From a virus: a stretch of 39,964 bases of DNA. Where the stretch lies: the IMG/VR virus record IMGVR_UViG_3300011013_002204, positions 1 through 39,964 of that record. The stretch is one strand, 5' to 3'. The notes beneath the pieces are model-generated. The model searched no databases and was not told where the DNA came from. It saw only the letters and a list, made by a program, of their open reading frames with translations. Every line of letters begins with the position of its first letter. The stretch's first letter is position 1. The translations under genes were made by a program, and so were the position numbers. This document shows positions 1 to 6,833 of the stretch, piece after piece.

Positions 1-517
1 AAAGGGTTCACTCCTTCATGATGGTACTCTCATATTAAGGGGTTCACTCAAAGCATCGGGTACTCTCTTTTATGTGGGTTCACTCTGTTCGCATAATACT
101 TTCGGTGTATGGGGTTCACTCTCAAAATGTGGTAATCTCAAGCGTTAAGGCTCACTTTACTACTGTGTTACTTTCGGGAACCATGGTTCACTCATCTTCC
201 AGGATACTCTCCATACTCGGGGTTCACTCGTTTTCCATGATACTGTCCACTGTAGAGGTTCACTCTTTATAGTTAGTACTCTCTCGTATAGTGGTTCACT
301 CACCACATCTGGTACAAACTCATTTTCGGGTTCACTCATGTGTTGAGATACTCTCAATAGACGGGGTTCACTCTACCAAATTGGTACTATCGGTGGTACG
401 GGTTCACTCATTATTCATGCTACTATCATCACAACTGGTTCACTCTTAGAAGAAGATACTCTCTTTAGTTTTGGTTCACTCTGGGAGAATGGTACTCTCA
501 AATGATGGGGTTTACTC
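1..517 (-). repeat. TIGR-like array: alternating 9-bp repeats with 9-bp spacers, 36-bp period
   Basis: On the plus strand repeat A (GGTTCACTC) starts at 5, 41, 77 and every 36 bp to 509 (15 copies; 13 exact, variants at 149 and 509). Repeat B (consensus GGTACTCTC) starts at 23, 59 and every 36 bp to 491 (14 copies; only those at 23, 59 and 491 are exact, the rest differ by one to three bases). Every gap is exactly 9 bp, with no indel over 513 bp. The 28 spacers are all different: cttcatgat, atattaagg, aaagcatcg, ttttatgtg, tgttcgcat, ggtgtatgg, tcaaaatgt, aagcgttaa, tactactgt, gggaaccat, atcttccag, catactcgg, gttttccat, cactgtaga, tttatagtt, tcgtatagt, accacatct, tcattttcg, atgtgttga, aatagacgg, taccaaatt, ggtggtacg, attattcat, atcacaact, ttagaagaa, tttagtttt, tgggagaat, aaatgatgg. 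On the minus strand, the sense of the neighbouring gene, the repeats read GAGTGAACC and GAGAGTACC. The last A repeat (509-517) contains that gene's stop codon. The array is cut by the window edge. Period, dual spacers and neighbour match TIGR arrays, whose guide RNAs are about 36 nt with two spacers. Confidence 0.9.
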
Positions 518-1396
518 CATAGGCCAGTTAACTGGGGCTATGATGTGTGCGTGCCCCCGGTCAATGATGTAAGGCTTTGGTGGAGGTGTTCCATAATGTG
601 TCTCATAAGCAACGTGGTGCCAGTGAGCAAGGAATAACTTTGCAACATACCGTAAGGATGAGTTATGAATTTGTCCGGGAGGAATCTTTCCAGACTCCAA
701 CAAGGTTTTCAACTCCTTATCTTTAATGTTTTTCTTTTCTAGTTCCCGTGCAGCTCGTTCTGCATACTCTCCAGCTTCGTTCTTTGCTGTTTCGTATGCT
801 TTACGGGAGTCATAGAAGTGACCATACATATCCCCAGGCTTGTTACGGTTCTTCATAAAGACATCTGCCATCTTCCAACAGAGGGTCTTTAACTTTGCAT
901 TGTAGGGACGTTTCTGTCCTTTCTCCCAAACCATATCTGGGTTTAAACCTGCAAACGACCAAATGTGACCTACTGTTGGGGCTCTAGTAATATCTATATG
1001 TGCCAGTAACCCTGCTGAAATGATTGGTCCTACTCCAAAGATTGACTGGGACCAACGTCCTACTTCTTGGGCTGCAGCATATACACCCAAAGCCCCTTTA
1101 ATTTGAGTTTCTACTCTATGGGCGTTATCTGTTAACCAAGCTAGTAACTGATTAGGCTCATCTTCACCAGCGTATTCTGCTGCTGAGGAACGAACTATGT
1201 TTGCTGAACTTTTACGGGCTTCTTGCCAGGTATAGTAAAAGTCTACAAAGAAACGTGCCTGTGATGCTGTTAAGTCAGTTGCTGCTTTCTTAAGGTCCCG
1301 TGAAAGTAACTCTAATGGAAAGAATCCTAACTCAGCATATAGGTCAGACTCTGATTCTAGATCCTCTGCGTACTGAACTACCTCTTGTATAACCAT
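512..1396 (-). CDS. tasA: Tas-like protein (IS110 C-terminal/Nop-like domain, no nuclease domain), probable TasA
   Basis: 294 aa. The first ~110 residues are helical and rich in Ala, Glu and Arg, as in the coiled-coil of Nop-type proteins. Residues ~118-260 resemble the IS110 transposase C-terminal domain (Transposase_20): FGVGPIISAGLLAHID, then FAGLNPDMVW, a basic KRPYNAKLK segment, and VAKLFLAHWHHVAYE near the end. The RuvC-like DEDD catalytic domain of a real IS110 transposase is missing, and there is no HNH motif. In the TIGR-Tas family, Tas proteins have this Nop-like core. TasR adds RuvC, TasH adds HNH, and TasA has neither. The gene starts 3 bp after the preceding gene, and its stop codon lies inside the first repeat of the array. 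The predicted role is binding dual-spacer guide RNAs and, through them, DNA. A truncated transposase is the alternative, but the array argues against it. Function is inferred. Confidence 0.85.
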   Translation of the reverse strand: MVIQEVVQYAEDLESESDLYAELGFFPLELLSRDLKKAATDLTASQARFFVDFYYTWQEARKSSANIVRSSAAEYAGEDEPNQLLAWLTDNAHRVETQIKGALGVYAAAQEVGRWSQSIFGVGPIISAGLLAHIDITRAPTVGHIWSFAGLNPDMVWEKGQKRPYNAKLKTLCWKMADVFMKNRNKPGDMYGHFYDSRKAYETAKNEAGEYAERAARELEKKNIKDKELKTLLESGKIPPGQIHNSSLRYVAKLFLAHWHHVAYETHYGTPPPKPYIIDRGHAHIIAPVNWPME

Positions 1397-1399
1397 CTA

Positions 1400-1600
1400 C
1401 TAACTACTCCCTCTCTTACAGTTATTATGACCTAGTTCTAATAGTGATGTTTCCAGATTATTCCTAAAAGTAAAATCCTGCCATCGTTCTCCTGACTTGG
1501 ATGCATCAGTTCCTATAAAGCCCTGACACTTAAAACATTTATAGTATGTCTTAATTTCTCCCAGGCGTCTAAATACCTCTTTAAGGTCAGGTTGATCCAT
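1400..1600 (-). CDS. Small Cys-containing protein between nusG and tasA
   Basis: 66 aa, not recognised. It has CFKC near residue 22 and a further Cys near the C-terminus (HNNCKRGSS), so it could hold a metal, but the ligand set is incomplete. The start overlaps the nusG stop and the stop lies 3 bp before the tas-like gene, so it sits in one transcription unit with both. A role with the TIGR-Tas module is possible only by position. Confidence 0.7.
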   Translation of the reverse strand: MDQPDLKEVFRRLGEIKTYYKCFKCQGFIGTDASKSGERWQDFTFRNNLETSLLELGHNNCKRGSS

Positions 1601-2202
1601 TATAGTACTAACTGGTTAACAGGTATCTCTGTTCTAACATCTCTTCCCATTAAGGACACACTAACTGTAGCAGTCCCCTTTGTAGGATTAGTTGATAGGA
1701 CTGTTCCATTAAAGGCATCCATAGGACCACCAATTATAGTAACTAGGTCATCTTTCTGAAAGTTTGTCTCTGCCTTTTTAGTCATATCCTGAACATGAGA
1801 TATTATTCTAGCAGTCTCTTCATGACTTAGTGTTACTGGAGTCCACTGATCTGAATCAACAAAGTCTGGATTCTCTCCTGTAATGAATCCAGTTACTCCA
1901 GGCGTACCACTTACACATATATAGGTATTAGTCTCTAACTGCATATAAACAAGTATGTAACCAGGAAATAGTTTTTCCCTTCGAGTTCTCCGTTTCCCAT
2001 TCTTGAATACAACTTCTTCTTCTGTAGGTACTAAGACCTGAACTATCTTTTCTTGAAGGTTCAGGTTCTTAGCCCTTATCTCAATATTTTTCTTTACTTT
2101 GTCTTCACTACTTCCTAGTGTACTAATTATATACCAGTTGTATTCAATACTACTGGGAATGTTAACTGCTGATAAGGCTCTTGGTAATGTCATCAGTTCC
2201 AT
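1600..2202 (-). CDS. nusG: NusG-family transcription elongation factor
   Basis: 200 aa, near the usual bacterial NusG length. The N-terminal NGN domain begins at YNWYIISTLGSSEDKVKKN and continues through KLFPGYILVYM, GTPGVTGFITG and a helical linker. A C-terminal KOW domain starts near residue 150 (DLVTIIGGPMDAFNGTVLS, ending IPVNQLVL). NusG binds RNA polymerase at the clamp and suppresses pausing; the KOW domain links it to ribosomes or Rho. A phage copy probably alters elongation or termination on phage operons. It overlaps the genes on both sides and lies on the P1 unit that ends in the tas-like gene and array. Family assignment is firm; the phage-specific role is inferred. Confidence 0.93.
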   Translation of the reverse strand: MELMTLPRALSAVNIPSSIEYNWYIISTLGSSEDKVKKNIEIRAKNLNLQEKIVQVLVPTEEEVVFKNGKRRTRREKLFPGYILVYMQLETNTYICVSGTPGVTGFITGENPDFVDSDQWTPVTLSHEETARIISHVQDMTKKAETNFQKDDLVTIIGGPMDAFNGTVLSTNPTKGTATVSVSLMGRDVRTEIPVNQLVL

Positions 2203-2378
2203 CCATACTTTTCGACTTCAGTCATCCGATCCTGAATTTTGTCTAAGGCCCTTGCCATAGCTAATAGGGCTTCTTTAGAGTTTTCCTGTACCTGAGGATC
2301 ACTACCACACATAAGGTTAGTGATAAATATTTTAGCACTTACTTCCCATGATGGTACTATACTAATGTCTTCAGCCAT
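2193..2378 (-). CDS. Small acidic hypothetical protein upstream of nusG
   Basis: 61 aa, not recognised, with no Cys pairs or membrane segment. The C-terminal half looks helical (LLAMARALDKIQDRMTEVEKY). The start overlaps the end of a GTG-started gene and the end overlaps the nusG start by 10 bp, which suggests coupled translation. Confidence 0.7.
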   Translation of the reverse strand: MAEDISIVPSWEVSAKIFITNLMCGSDPQVQENSKEALLAMARALDKIQDRMTEVEKYGWN

Positions 2379-2544
2379 AGATATTAACTACCGTTCCTTT
2401 ACACTTATTACAATATAGGGGTATAGAGTTCAAACTTAAACCACACTCAGTACGCGGAGGTATAATTTGAGTAGGAGATGCAGGCAAATCCAGGTCTGCT
2501 CCACATCCTCCATTTACATACTTACCAGGTAATTTAAGATACAC
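2371..2544 (-). CDS. Small zinc-ribbon-like protein with GTG start
   Basis: 57 aa: GTG-TAT-CTT..., ending ...NIYG at a TGA that overlaps the ATG of the next gene. The start is supported by AGGAGG eight bases before the GTG (AGGAGGAAGACAAAGTG). Cys residues occur as GGCGAD, TECGLS and YCNKCKG, a plausible four-ligand metal site. It fills an otherwise empty stretch and overlaps the preceding gene by 11 bp. No family is recognised. Confidence 0.7.
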   Translation of the reverse strand: MYLKLPGKYVNGGCGADLDLPASPTQIIPPRTECGLSLNSIPLYCNKCKGTVVNIYG

Positions 2545-2830
2545 TTTGTCTTCCTCCTACCTGCTCATAGCAGAAATTCCGTAAGTCATCACCTAGGGAA
2601 ATTATACCTACTCCAACCAACCCATTTATTTCTATAACAGCCTCAATGACTTCAGTTAAAGTAAAGTGACCATGAATTAGTTCCTGTTTCATTTGCTCTA
2701 GTCTTACAGTTTTATCCCAACCTGGATTTTCCTGTAAAGGTTTACTAATCCTTCTTAAGGTACATACTGGACACTCTTCAGGAAAGCCCTGACCTGATAT
2801 GTAAACTTCACACTTAGGACATATTTCCAT
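2534..2830 (-). CDS. Zinc-ribbon hypothetical protein
   Basis: 98 aa. The N-terminus has CPKC (residues 4-7) and CPVC (20-23), a rubredoxin-like metal knuckle pair. The remainder is helical (LEQMKQELIHGHFTLTEVIE). Not recognised further. It lies in the P1 operon 4 bp after the gene above it and overlaps the GTG-started gene below. Confidence 0.75.
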   Translation of the reverse strand: MEICPKCEVYISGQGFPEECPVCTLRRISKPLQENPGWDKTVRLEQMKQELIHGHFTLTEVIEAVIEINGLVGVGIISLGDDLRNFCYEQVGGRQSVS

Positions 2831-2834
2831 TTAA

Positions 2835-3014
2835 CTACCTCTCACCTTGTTTCTCTTCTCTTGTATCAAAGTGGTCACCAGGATCTTCATAGTAGAATCC
2901 ACAGCTATCCCTACACTGATTACAGTAACCAGTGGCACCCCCATAAGGGATTGTACATATATCCACTTCTGTTCCACTTGCTGGACCTACATCACAGCAA
3001 TCAGACAACCACAT
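2835..3014 (-). CDS. Small Cys-rich protein
   Basis: 59 aa, MWLSDCCDVGPASG..., with AGGAGG six bases upstream of its ATG. Cys residues occur as DCCD, DICT, YCNQC and DSCG, arranged like a zinc or iron-sulfur binder. The ATG directly abuts the preceding stop (TAAATG). No family recognised. The ribosome site, the abutting junction and the Cys spacing support it as a real gene. Confidence 0.75.
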   Translation of the reverse strand: MWLSDCCDVGPASGTEVDICTIPYGGATGYCNQCRDSCGFYYEDPGDHFDTREEKQGER

Positions 3015-3206
3015 TTACTTCCTCCTATTCCTGAATAAAGGGTGACCATTCACTATAATCTCTCTACACGTTATTTCCTTAATCTCCACCATATAGGTTA
3101 GATCTACTGAATACCTAAAAATAGGTTTAACTAACTGTAAAGTTATTAAAGTTAAGTAGGCATTAAGCCTAGCGGTTTGATCTAGAAGACCTATTAGAAA
3201 GCGCAT
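3015..3206 (-). CDS. Small hypothetical protein
   Basis: 63 aa, not recognised. It is hydrophobic in the N-terminal half (LNAYLTLITLQLV) and basic at the end. AGGAGG lies 13 bases upstream, a long spacing. It overlaps the previous gene by 38 bp and abuts the next ATG exactly. The long overlap makes it less certain than its neighbours. Confidence 0.5.
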   Translation of the reverse strand: MRFLIGLLDQTARLNAYLTLITLQLVKPIFRYSVDLTYMVEIKEITCREIIVNGHPLFRNRRK

Positions 3207-3432
3207 TAGCTTCAGTAATCCTCCTATGTAAAGGCTTACGTCGTATAACTGATATGATAACTAATCCATGAAAGATAGTAACCATAACTATTGCTACACC
3301 TATTACACCACTGGCCTGTAGCTGAACTGAACCCACCATAGATAAGACCCAACTCATCATCCCCAAAAATAAGAATCCTTTTCTGGTCGTAAACTTGCCT
3401 AATTTTACTTTCTTCATTTTAGGTGGGATCAT
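3169..3432 (-). CDS. Small two-segment membrane protein
   Basis: 87 aa. A basic N-terminus (KMKKVKLGKFTTRKG) precedes two hydrophobic segments at about residues 20-39 (FLFLGMMSWVLSMVGSVQL) and 42-62 (GVIGVAIVMVTIFHGLVIIS), followed by a basic tail. This looks like a small inner-membrane protein of unknown function. GGAGG lies 11 bases before the ATG at 3432; an in-frame ATG at 3417 is the alternative start. Confidence 0.65.
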   Translation of the reverse strand: MIPPKMKKVKLGKFTTRKGFLFLGMMSWVLSMVGSVQLQASGVIGVAIVMVTIFHGLVIISVIRRKPLHRRITEANALSNRSSRSNR

Positions 3433-3670
3433 CTAAACTTAAATCCTCCAGTTCAGAATCCCAAGTCCAATTAAACTCATAACCCCTAGTATCTAACTCC
3501 AACTTCTCACAAATTAGGGTCCAACCCTTATCAGTCATGGTCTTTATAGGACCATTTATAGGATGAACTACCCAGTCCATATAGACTGGATTAGATGCAA
3601 ATTCACCCTTAGGGTCTATTAGTGCGACTAAGTCGCGGGACTGTCTAAAGTTCAGTATCCTCACAGGCAA
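3419..3670 (-). CDS. First gene of the P1 operon, hypothetical, TTG start
   Basis: 83 aa, not recognised, with an acidic C-terminus (SELEDLSLDDPT). The start is TTG at 3670 with GGAAGG five bases upstream. It lies about 20 nt after the transcription start predicted from P1. It overlaps the next gene by 14 bp. As the promoter-proximal gene of the unit that includes nusG, tas and the array, it is probably made early and well. Confidence 0.65.
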   Translation of the reverse strand: MPVRILNFRQSRDLVALIDPKGEFASNPVYMDWVVHPINGPIKTMTDKGWTLICEKLELDTRGYEFNWTWDSELEDLSLDDPT

Positions 3671-3695
3671 GTGTTCCTTCCTTTGTCAGACCTAT

Positions 3696-3724
3696 ATTAT
3701 AGCATAGACTTAATAAGATGTCAA
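3696..3724 (-). promoter_or_regulatory. Promoter P1, sigma-70 consensus
   Basis: On the minus strand TTGACA (3719-3724) and TATAAT (3696-3701) are separated by exactly 17 bp. Both hexamers are perfect. The predicted start is near 3689. It reads toward the small-gene/nusG/tas/array unit. An A/T-rich tract lies upstream. Confidence 0.9.
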
Positions 3725-3726
3725 CT

Positions 3727-3771
3727 GGGCCTATTTTTAATTTTTTGATAATTTTCAAAACAGGCCCGTTT
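3727..3771. promoter_or_regulatory. Inverted repeat and GGCCCGTTT motif upstream of P1
   Basis: Arms gggcctatttt (3727-3737) and aaaacaggccc (3757-3767) are inverted with one mismatch. They overlap the motif GGCCCGTTT (plus strand, 3763-3771). The same motif sits upstream of P2 and, on the other strand, inside P3. The element could be an operator or activator site. As RNA from the gene to its right it could also form a terminator-like stem. Confidence 0.55.
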
Positions 3772-3783
3772 CAAAATTTTAGG

Positions 3784-3804
3784 AAAAAATAAGCTAAAAG
3801 CTTA
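3784..3804 (-). terminator. Weak intrinsic terminator after the DnaQ-like gene
   Basis: On the minus strand TAAGCT-TTT-AGCTTA is followed by a run of six T. The 6-bp stem includes the stop codon of the exonuclease gene. The stem is short and A/T-rich, so on its own it would be weak; the GGGCC inverted repeat just downstream may help. Confidence 0.5.
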
Positions 3805-4422
3805 AACTGGCTCTTTAGTCCTTAAAGCTTCATAAAGCCTCTGTGTTACTACTACATCTGCTGCTGCTCTGTGAGCAATAACATCATCTGTTCTAACCTG
3901 GTTATCCTCACAGGCTGTTTTTAGATTATACTTAAGGCCTTTAACTGGTTGATCTAAAACCCTACTAGCATAGAGCATAAACTGTTCTCCATCCTTCATA
4001 GGTTTTTCCATCTTTATACCTTTATATATAACAGCAGTGTCAATTAGCCTTTTTATAGCAAGTTGTTCCTTTATAGGATGATTCATTCTTTTAGCAACTG
4101 TTAAAAGGAAAGGTTGGTCAAACCTAAAAACATTATGTCCAACTAAAGGATACTCATTATCTATAACCTTTGAAAACCAGTCAAGGGCATCTGTAAGATC
4201 TATACCTGAACTATCTAAATGGTTATTACTGATACCAGTAATCCTTGTTATATTTCTACTAACATACTTTCCATAAGGCATCTTTATAAGAGTAGAGTTT
4301 GAACTAATAGATTCTCCCTCTCTTACAAAAGAATAACCAATTTCTATTAGATGATCCCTATCTGGGGATAAACCAGAAGTTTCAATATCAAAGCATATAT
4401 AGGTAGAAGGTAAATTACTCAT
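3802..4422 (-). CDS. DnaQ-like DEDDh 3'-5' exonuclease
   Basis: 206 aa. Exo I is FDIETSG (11-17; D12, E14), Exo II is GHNVFRFD (95-102) and Exo III is HRAAADV (184-190; H184, D189). This is the DEDDh set of the epsilon/RNase T/oligoribonuclease class, which uses two metal ions to remove 3' nucleotides. Both polymerases in this window already carry an exonuclease domain, so this separate enzyme may serve repair, RNA turnover or host DNA breakdown. It is last in the replication gene block, with a hairpin on each side. Confidence 0.88.
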   Translation of the reverse strand: MSNLPSTYICFDIETSGLSPDRDHLIEIGYSFVREGESISSNSTLIKMPYGKYVSRNITRITGISNNHLDSSGIDLTDALDWFSKVIDNEYPLVGHNVFRFDQPFLLTVAKRMNHPIKEQLAIKRLIDTAVIYKGIKMEKPMKDGEQFMLYASRVLDQPVKGLKYNLKTACEDNQVRTDDVIAHRAAADVVVTQRLYEALRTKEPV

Positions 4423-4455
4423 ATTTCCATTTCACTAAAATTTCTTTCTTTATGA

Positions 4456-4493
4456 ACAGTAGTACTAACTAAAATAATAATTAGTACTACTGT
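4456..4493 (-). terminator. 13-bp inverted repeat between nrdJ and the exonuclease gene
   Basis: acagtagtactaa (4456-4468) and ttagtactactgt (4481-4493) are perfect inverted arms with a 12-base A/T loop. In the minus-strand transcript the stem falls just after the nrdJ stop and is followed by CATAAAGAAAG, without a good U-tract. It may be a partial terminator or an mRNA 3'-end stabiliser. Confidence 0.5.
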
Positions 4494-4505
4494 CCATTTG
4501 GTTAA

Positions 4506-6824
4506 CTAAGAACACTCACTGTACGCACAGGCTCTACAAACAGCACATCCTTCCTGATGTATTAAAGTATCCCCACATCTAGGACAAAGATTACCATTTT
4601 GCAGTCCTGCAACCAGTTCGTATGAACCATTTGTGGTAAAAGGTTTAGTAGCATGCCCATTACCATTTAGGGATAGTAACTGCATAGGAGGTTCATAATC
4701 TGCTAGGATTTTACCAAGGGCATCAGGAACTGATGTTACACTTACTCCATCTGTAAAAGCAGTATGTGGACAGGTAATTCCTTGTAACTGTTCTGCTAAT
4801 AAGTTAGGATCAACCCCTGATGATAAAGCAGTTGATAGAACCCTACCTAAAGCTTCTGTAAACGTATTTACACATCCACCAGCTTTACCCAAGTTAAGGA
4901 ATACCTCAGTAGGATGAGAATTACCTGAATTTATTGTTGCATAAAGTGTGCCATGTCCTGTCAGCATCTTAGTTGTTTCACCAAGAAGTTTATTAGGACG
5001 GTTCTGTTCTGGATCCCCAAAGTGATCAGCAACAGGAACATCACTATTTGTACTGGCTGACTGCAAAACCTGTACTGCTTTACTATTATTACGGTATACA
5101 GTTATTGCCTTACAATCTAGTTCATATGCAAGCATAAAAGCTTTTGATATGTCTTCTTTATTTGCATCTTCAGAAAGGTTAATCGTTTTAGAAACAGAAT
5201 TAGTTGTAGCCTTTTGCCATATAGCTTGCATCCTAACATGGGCTTCAGGTTCTATTTCCATTGCAGTTCTGAAAAGGGTTGGATCTAGACCATACTTTCT
5301 AAGTATACTAAACCTTGCTGCTTTATCTGAAGTTTCTGCAAGTTCTTTAATAAGGTCATCAGAATCATCTCTGACAACCTCTCTAATTATTTCAGGGCTG
5401 TCATATAACTGAAGTCCTGCCTTTTCAACACCCTCCCAAAGTACATTAGACCTCCAGGCAATGTCAAAGTGTGGCTCTATACCTGAAGAAGTACCTGCAA
5501 TACGGGAGATAGAACCTGTTGGGGCAATAGTTGTCACTGAAGAGTGTCTTATCCCCTTTTCAGTATCTATATCCAAGTCAATAAGACGTTTCTTAAGGGA
5601 ACCTAGACTCCATGCAGAGTTTTTATACTCTGGGAATGCTCCTCTTTCCTGTGCAAGCTCCGCAGATGCTATCAATGCCTTATCTAGAATAAACTTACCA
5701 ACAAAATCTGCTAGTACAAGAGCTGAAGGAGAATCATAGGCGAGACCCCTTTTGATAAGCATATCTGCCCAACCCATAACACCTAAACCAATACGTCGGG
5801 TCTTAAGGTTAGTCTCCCTTAGTTTAGGAACACCCATAGGAAAGGTATTTACTTCAATCACATTGTCCAGGAACCTAACAGCAAGAGATACTGTTTCTTC
5901 TAGTTCTTCCCACTCTACATCATGTCCATCACTAGTAACAAACTCTGCTAAGTTTATACTTCCCAAACAGCAGTTACCATAATCTTCTAGGAATTCTTCT
6001 CCACATGGGTTTGATGTTTGGATGTTTCCAAGTTGAGGATTAGGCTGCGTTTCGTGTATCCTATCCAAAAAGACCACTCCAGGGTCTCCAGTAGCCCAAG
6101 CACTTTCACAAATGGCATCCCATAACTCCTTATAAGTCATTGTCTTATCTACATGACCATTATGAGGATTAACTAACTCAAAAAGAGCATCTGGATTAGA
6201 CTTTAACTGTTGCATAAACCCATCAGTAACCTGAACTGATATATTAAAGTTCTTTAGCCCATCGTTTCCTACCTTGGATGTTATAAAGTCCATAATATCT
6301 GGATGGGAAATATGAAGCTGTCCCATATGAGCACCTGAACGGAAGGAACCCTGAGTTAGAAGAATTCCACCTTCAGAATAGTACTTCATTACTGCTACAG
6401 GGCCACAGGCTATACCATGAGTAGTGGAAATCTTATCACCTTTAGGACGAAGGTTAGAAAATCCAAATCCAATACCACCACCCCACTTCTCTACCATACA
6501 GGCATCATTTGCTACCTGTAAAATAGATTCAGCAGTATCTTCAGGTGACATAGTAAAGCAGGCTGATAGGGACCCACGTGCTTCTCTACCTGCATTAACT
6601 AAGGTTGGGGAATTGGGTAAGAATCTTAAAGAAGACATTAACTCAAAGAATTCTTCCTCATATAGAGAAACATCTTCTTCAGAACCAAAGTTCCTTTCAC
6701 CTAAAGCTATAGTCTTTGCTACCCGATGAAACATATCATCAGGAGTTTCACCTTCCTGTAGGTACCTAAGCCTAAGAATAGATACCGCGTTCTCAGTTAA
6801 AGTAGTTGCTTCTGTCGTCGTCAT
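4506..6824 (-). CDS. nrdJ: Class II (adenosylcobalamin-dependent) ribonucleotide reductase
   Basis: 772 aa. It reduces ribonucleotides to deoxyribonucleotides using a B12-derived radical, so no separate radical subunit is needed. Visible landmarks are RFLPNSPTLVNAGR (67-80), SACF (C89, first redox Cys), GGGIGFGFSNLRPKGD (115-130), the radical-site loop NPCGEE (N272, C274, E276), GNCCLGSINL, and PTGSISRIAGTSSGIEP. The C-terminus has CPRC and Cys-rich CAVCRACAYSECS, which fits the swinging Cys pair plus a zinc ribbon of NrdJ proteins. It supplies dNTPs for phage replication together with the dUTPase just upstream. The gene is intact. B12 would have to come from the host or its surroundings. Confidence 0.95.
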   Translation of the reverse strand: MTTTEATTLTENAVSILRLRYLQEGETPDDMFHRVAKTIALGERNFGSEEDVSLYEEEFFELMSSLRFLPNSPTLVNAGREARGSLSACFTMSPEDTAESILQVANDACMVEKWGGGIGFGFSNLRPKGDKISTTHGIACGPVAVMKYYSEGGILLTQGSFRSGAHMGQLHISHPDIMDFITSKVGNDGLKNFNISVQVTDGFMQQLKSNPDALFELVNPHNGHVDKTMTYKELWDAICESAWATGDPGVVFLDRIHETQPNPQLGNIQTSNPCGEEFLEDYGNCCLGSINLAEFVTSDGHDVEWEELEETVSLAVRFLDNVIEVNTFPMGVPKLRETNLKTRRIGLGVMGWADMLIKRGLAYDSPSALVLADFVGKFILDKALIASAELAQERGAFPEYKNSAWSLGSLKKRLIDLDIDTEKGIRHSSVTTIAPTGSISRIAGTSSGIEPHFDIAWRSNVLWEGVEKAGLQLYDSPEIIREVVRDDSDDLIKELAETSDKAARFSILRKYGLDPTLFRTAMEIEPEAHVRMQAIWQKATTNSVSKTINLSEDANKEDISKAFMLAYELDCKAITVYRNNSKAVQVLQSASTNSDVPVADHFGDPEQNRPNKLLGETTKMLTGHGTLYATINSGNSHPTEVFLNLGKAGGCVNTFTEALGRVLSTALSSGVDPNLLAEQLQGITCPHTAFTDGVSVTSVPDALGKILADYEPPMQLLSLNGNGHATKPFTTNGSYELVAGLQNGNLCPRCGDTLIHQEGCAVCRACAYSECS

Positions 6825-6833
6825 TACTTCCTC

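Noticed and set aside
72-357. Open frames on both strands over the array, with VHS/ILS or SEP repeats every 12 residues
   Set aside because: The 36-bp period is 12 codons, so frames stay open by chance and translate the repeats. No ribosome site and the spacers are unconstrained as protein.
1-517. CRISPR array or minisatellite
   Set aside because: CRISPR repeats are 20-40 bp with 25-70-bp spacers and one repeat type. A minisatellite would not keep unique 9-bp gaps between two alternating fixed 9-mers. No Cas1/2/9/12 or Cascade gene is present.
512-1396. Intact IS110 insertion sequence
   Set aside because: The catalytic RuvC-like DEDD domain is missing, no IS ends or target-site change can be seen, and the gene is embedded in a tight operon.
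5149-6729. Plus-strand frames of 76-101 codons inside the ribonucleotide reductase gene
   Set aside because: They are shadows of a long, clearly conserved minus-strand gene and have no ribosome sites.
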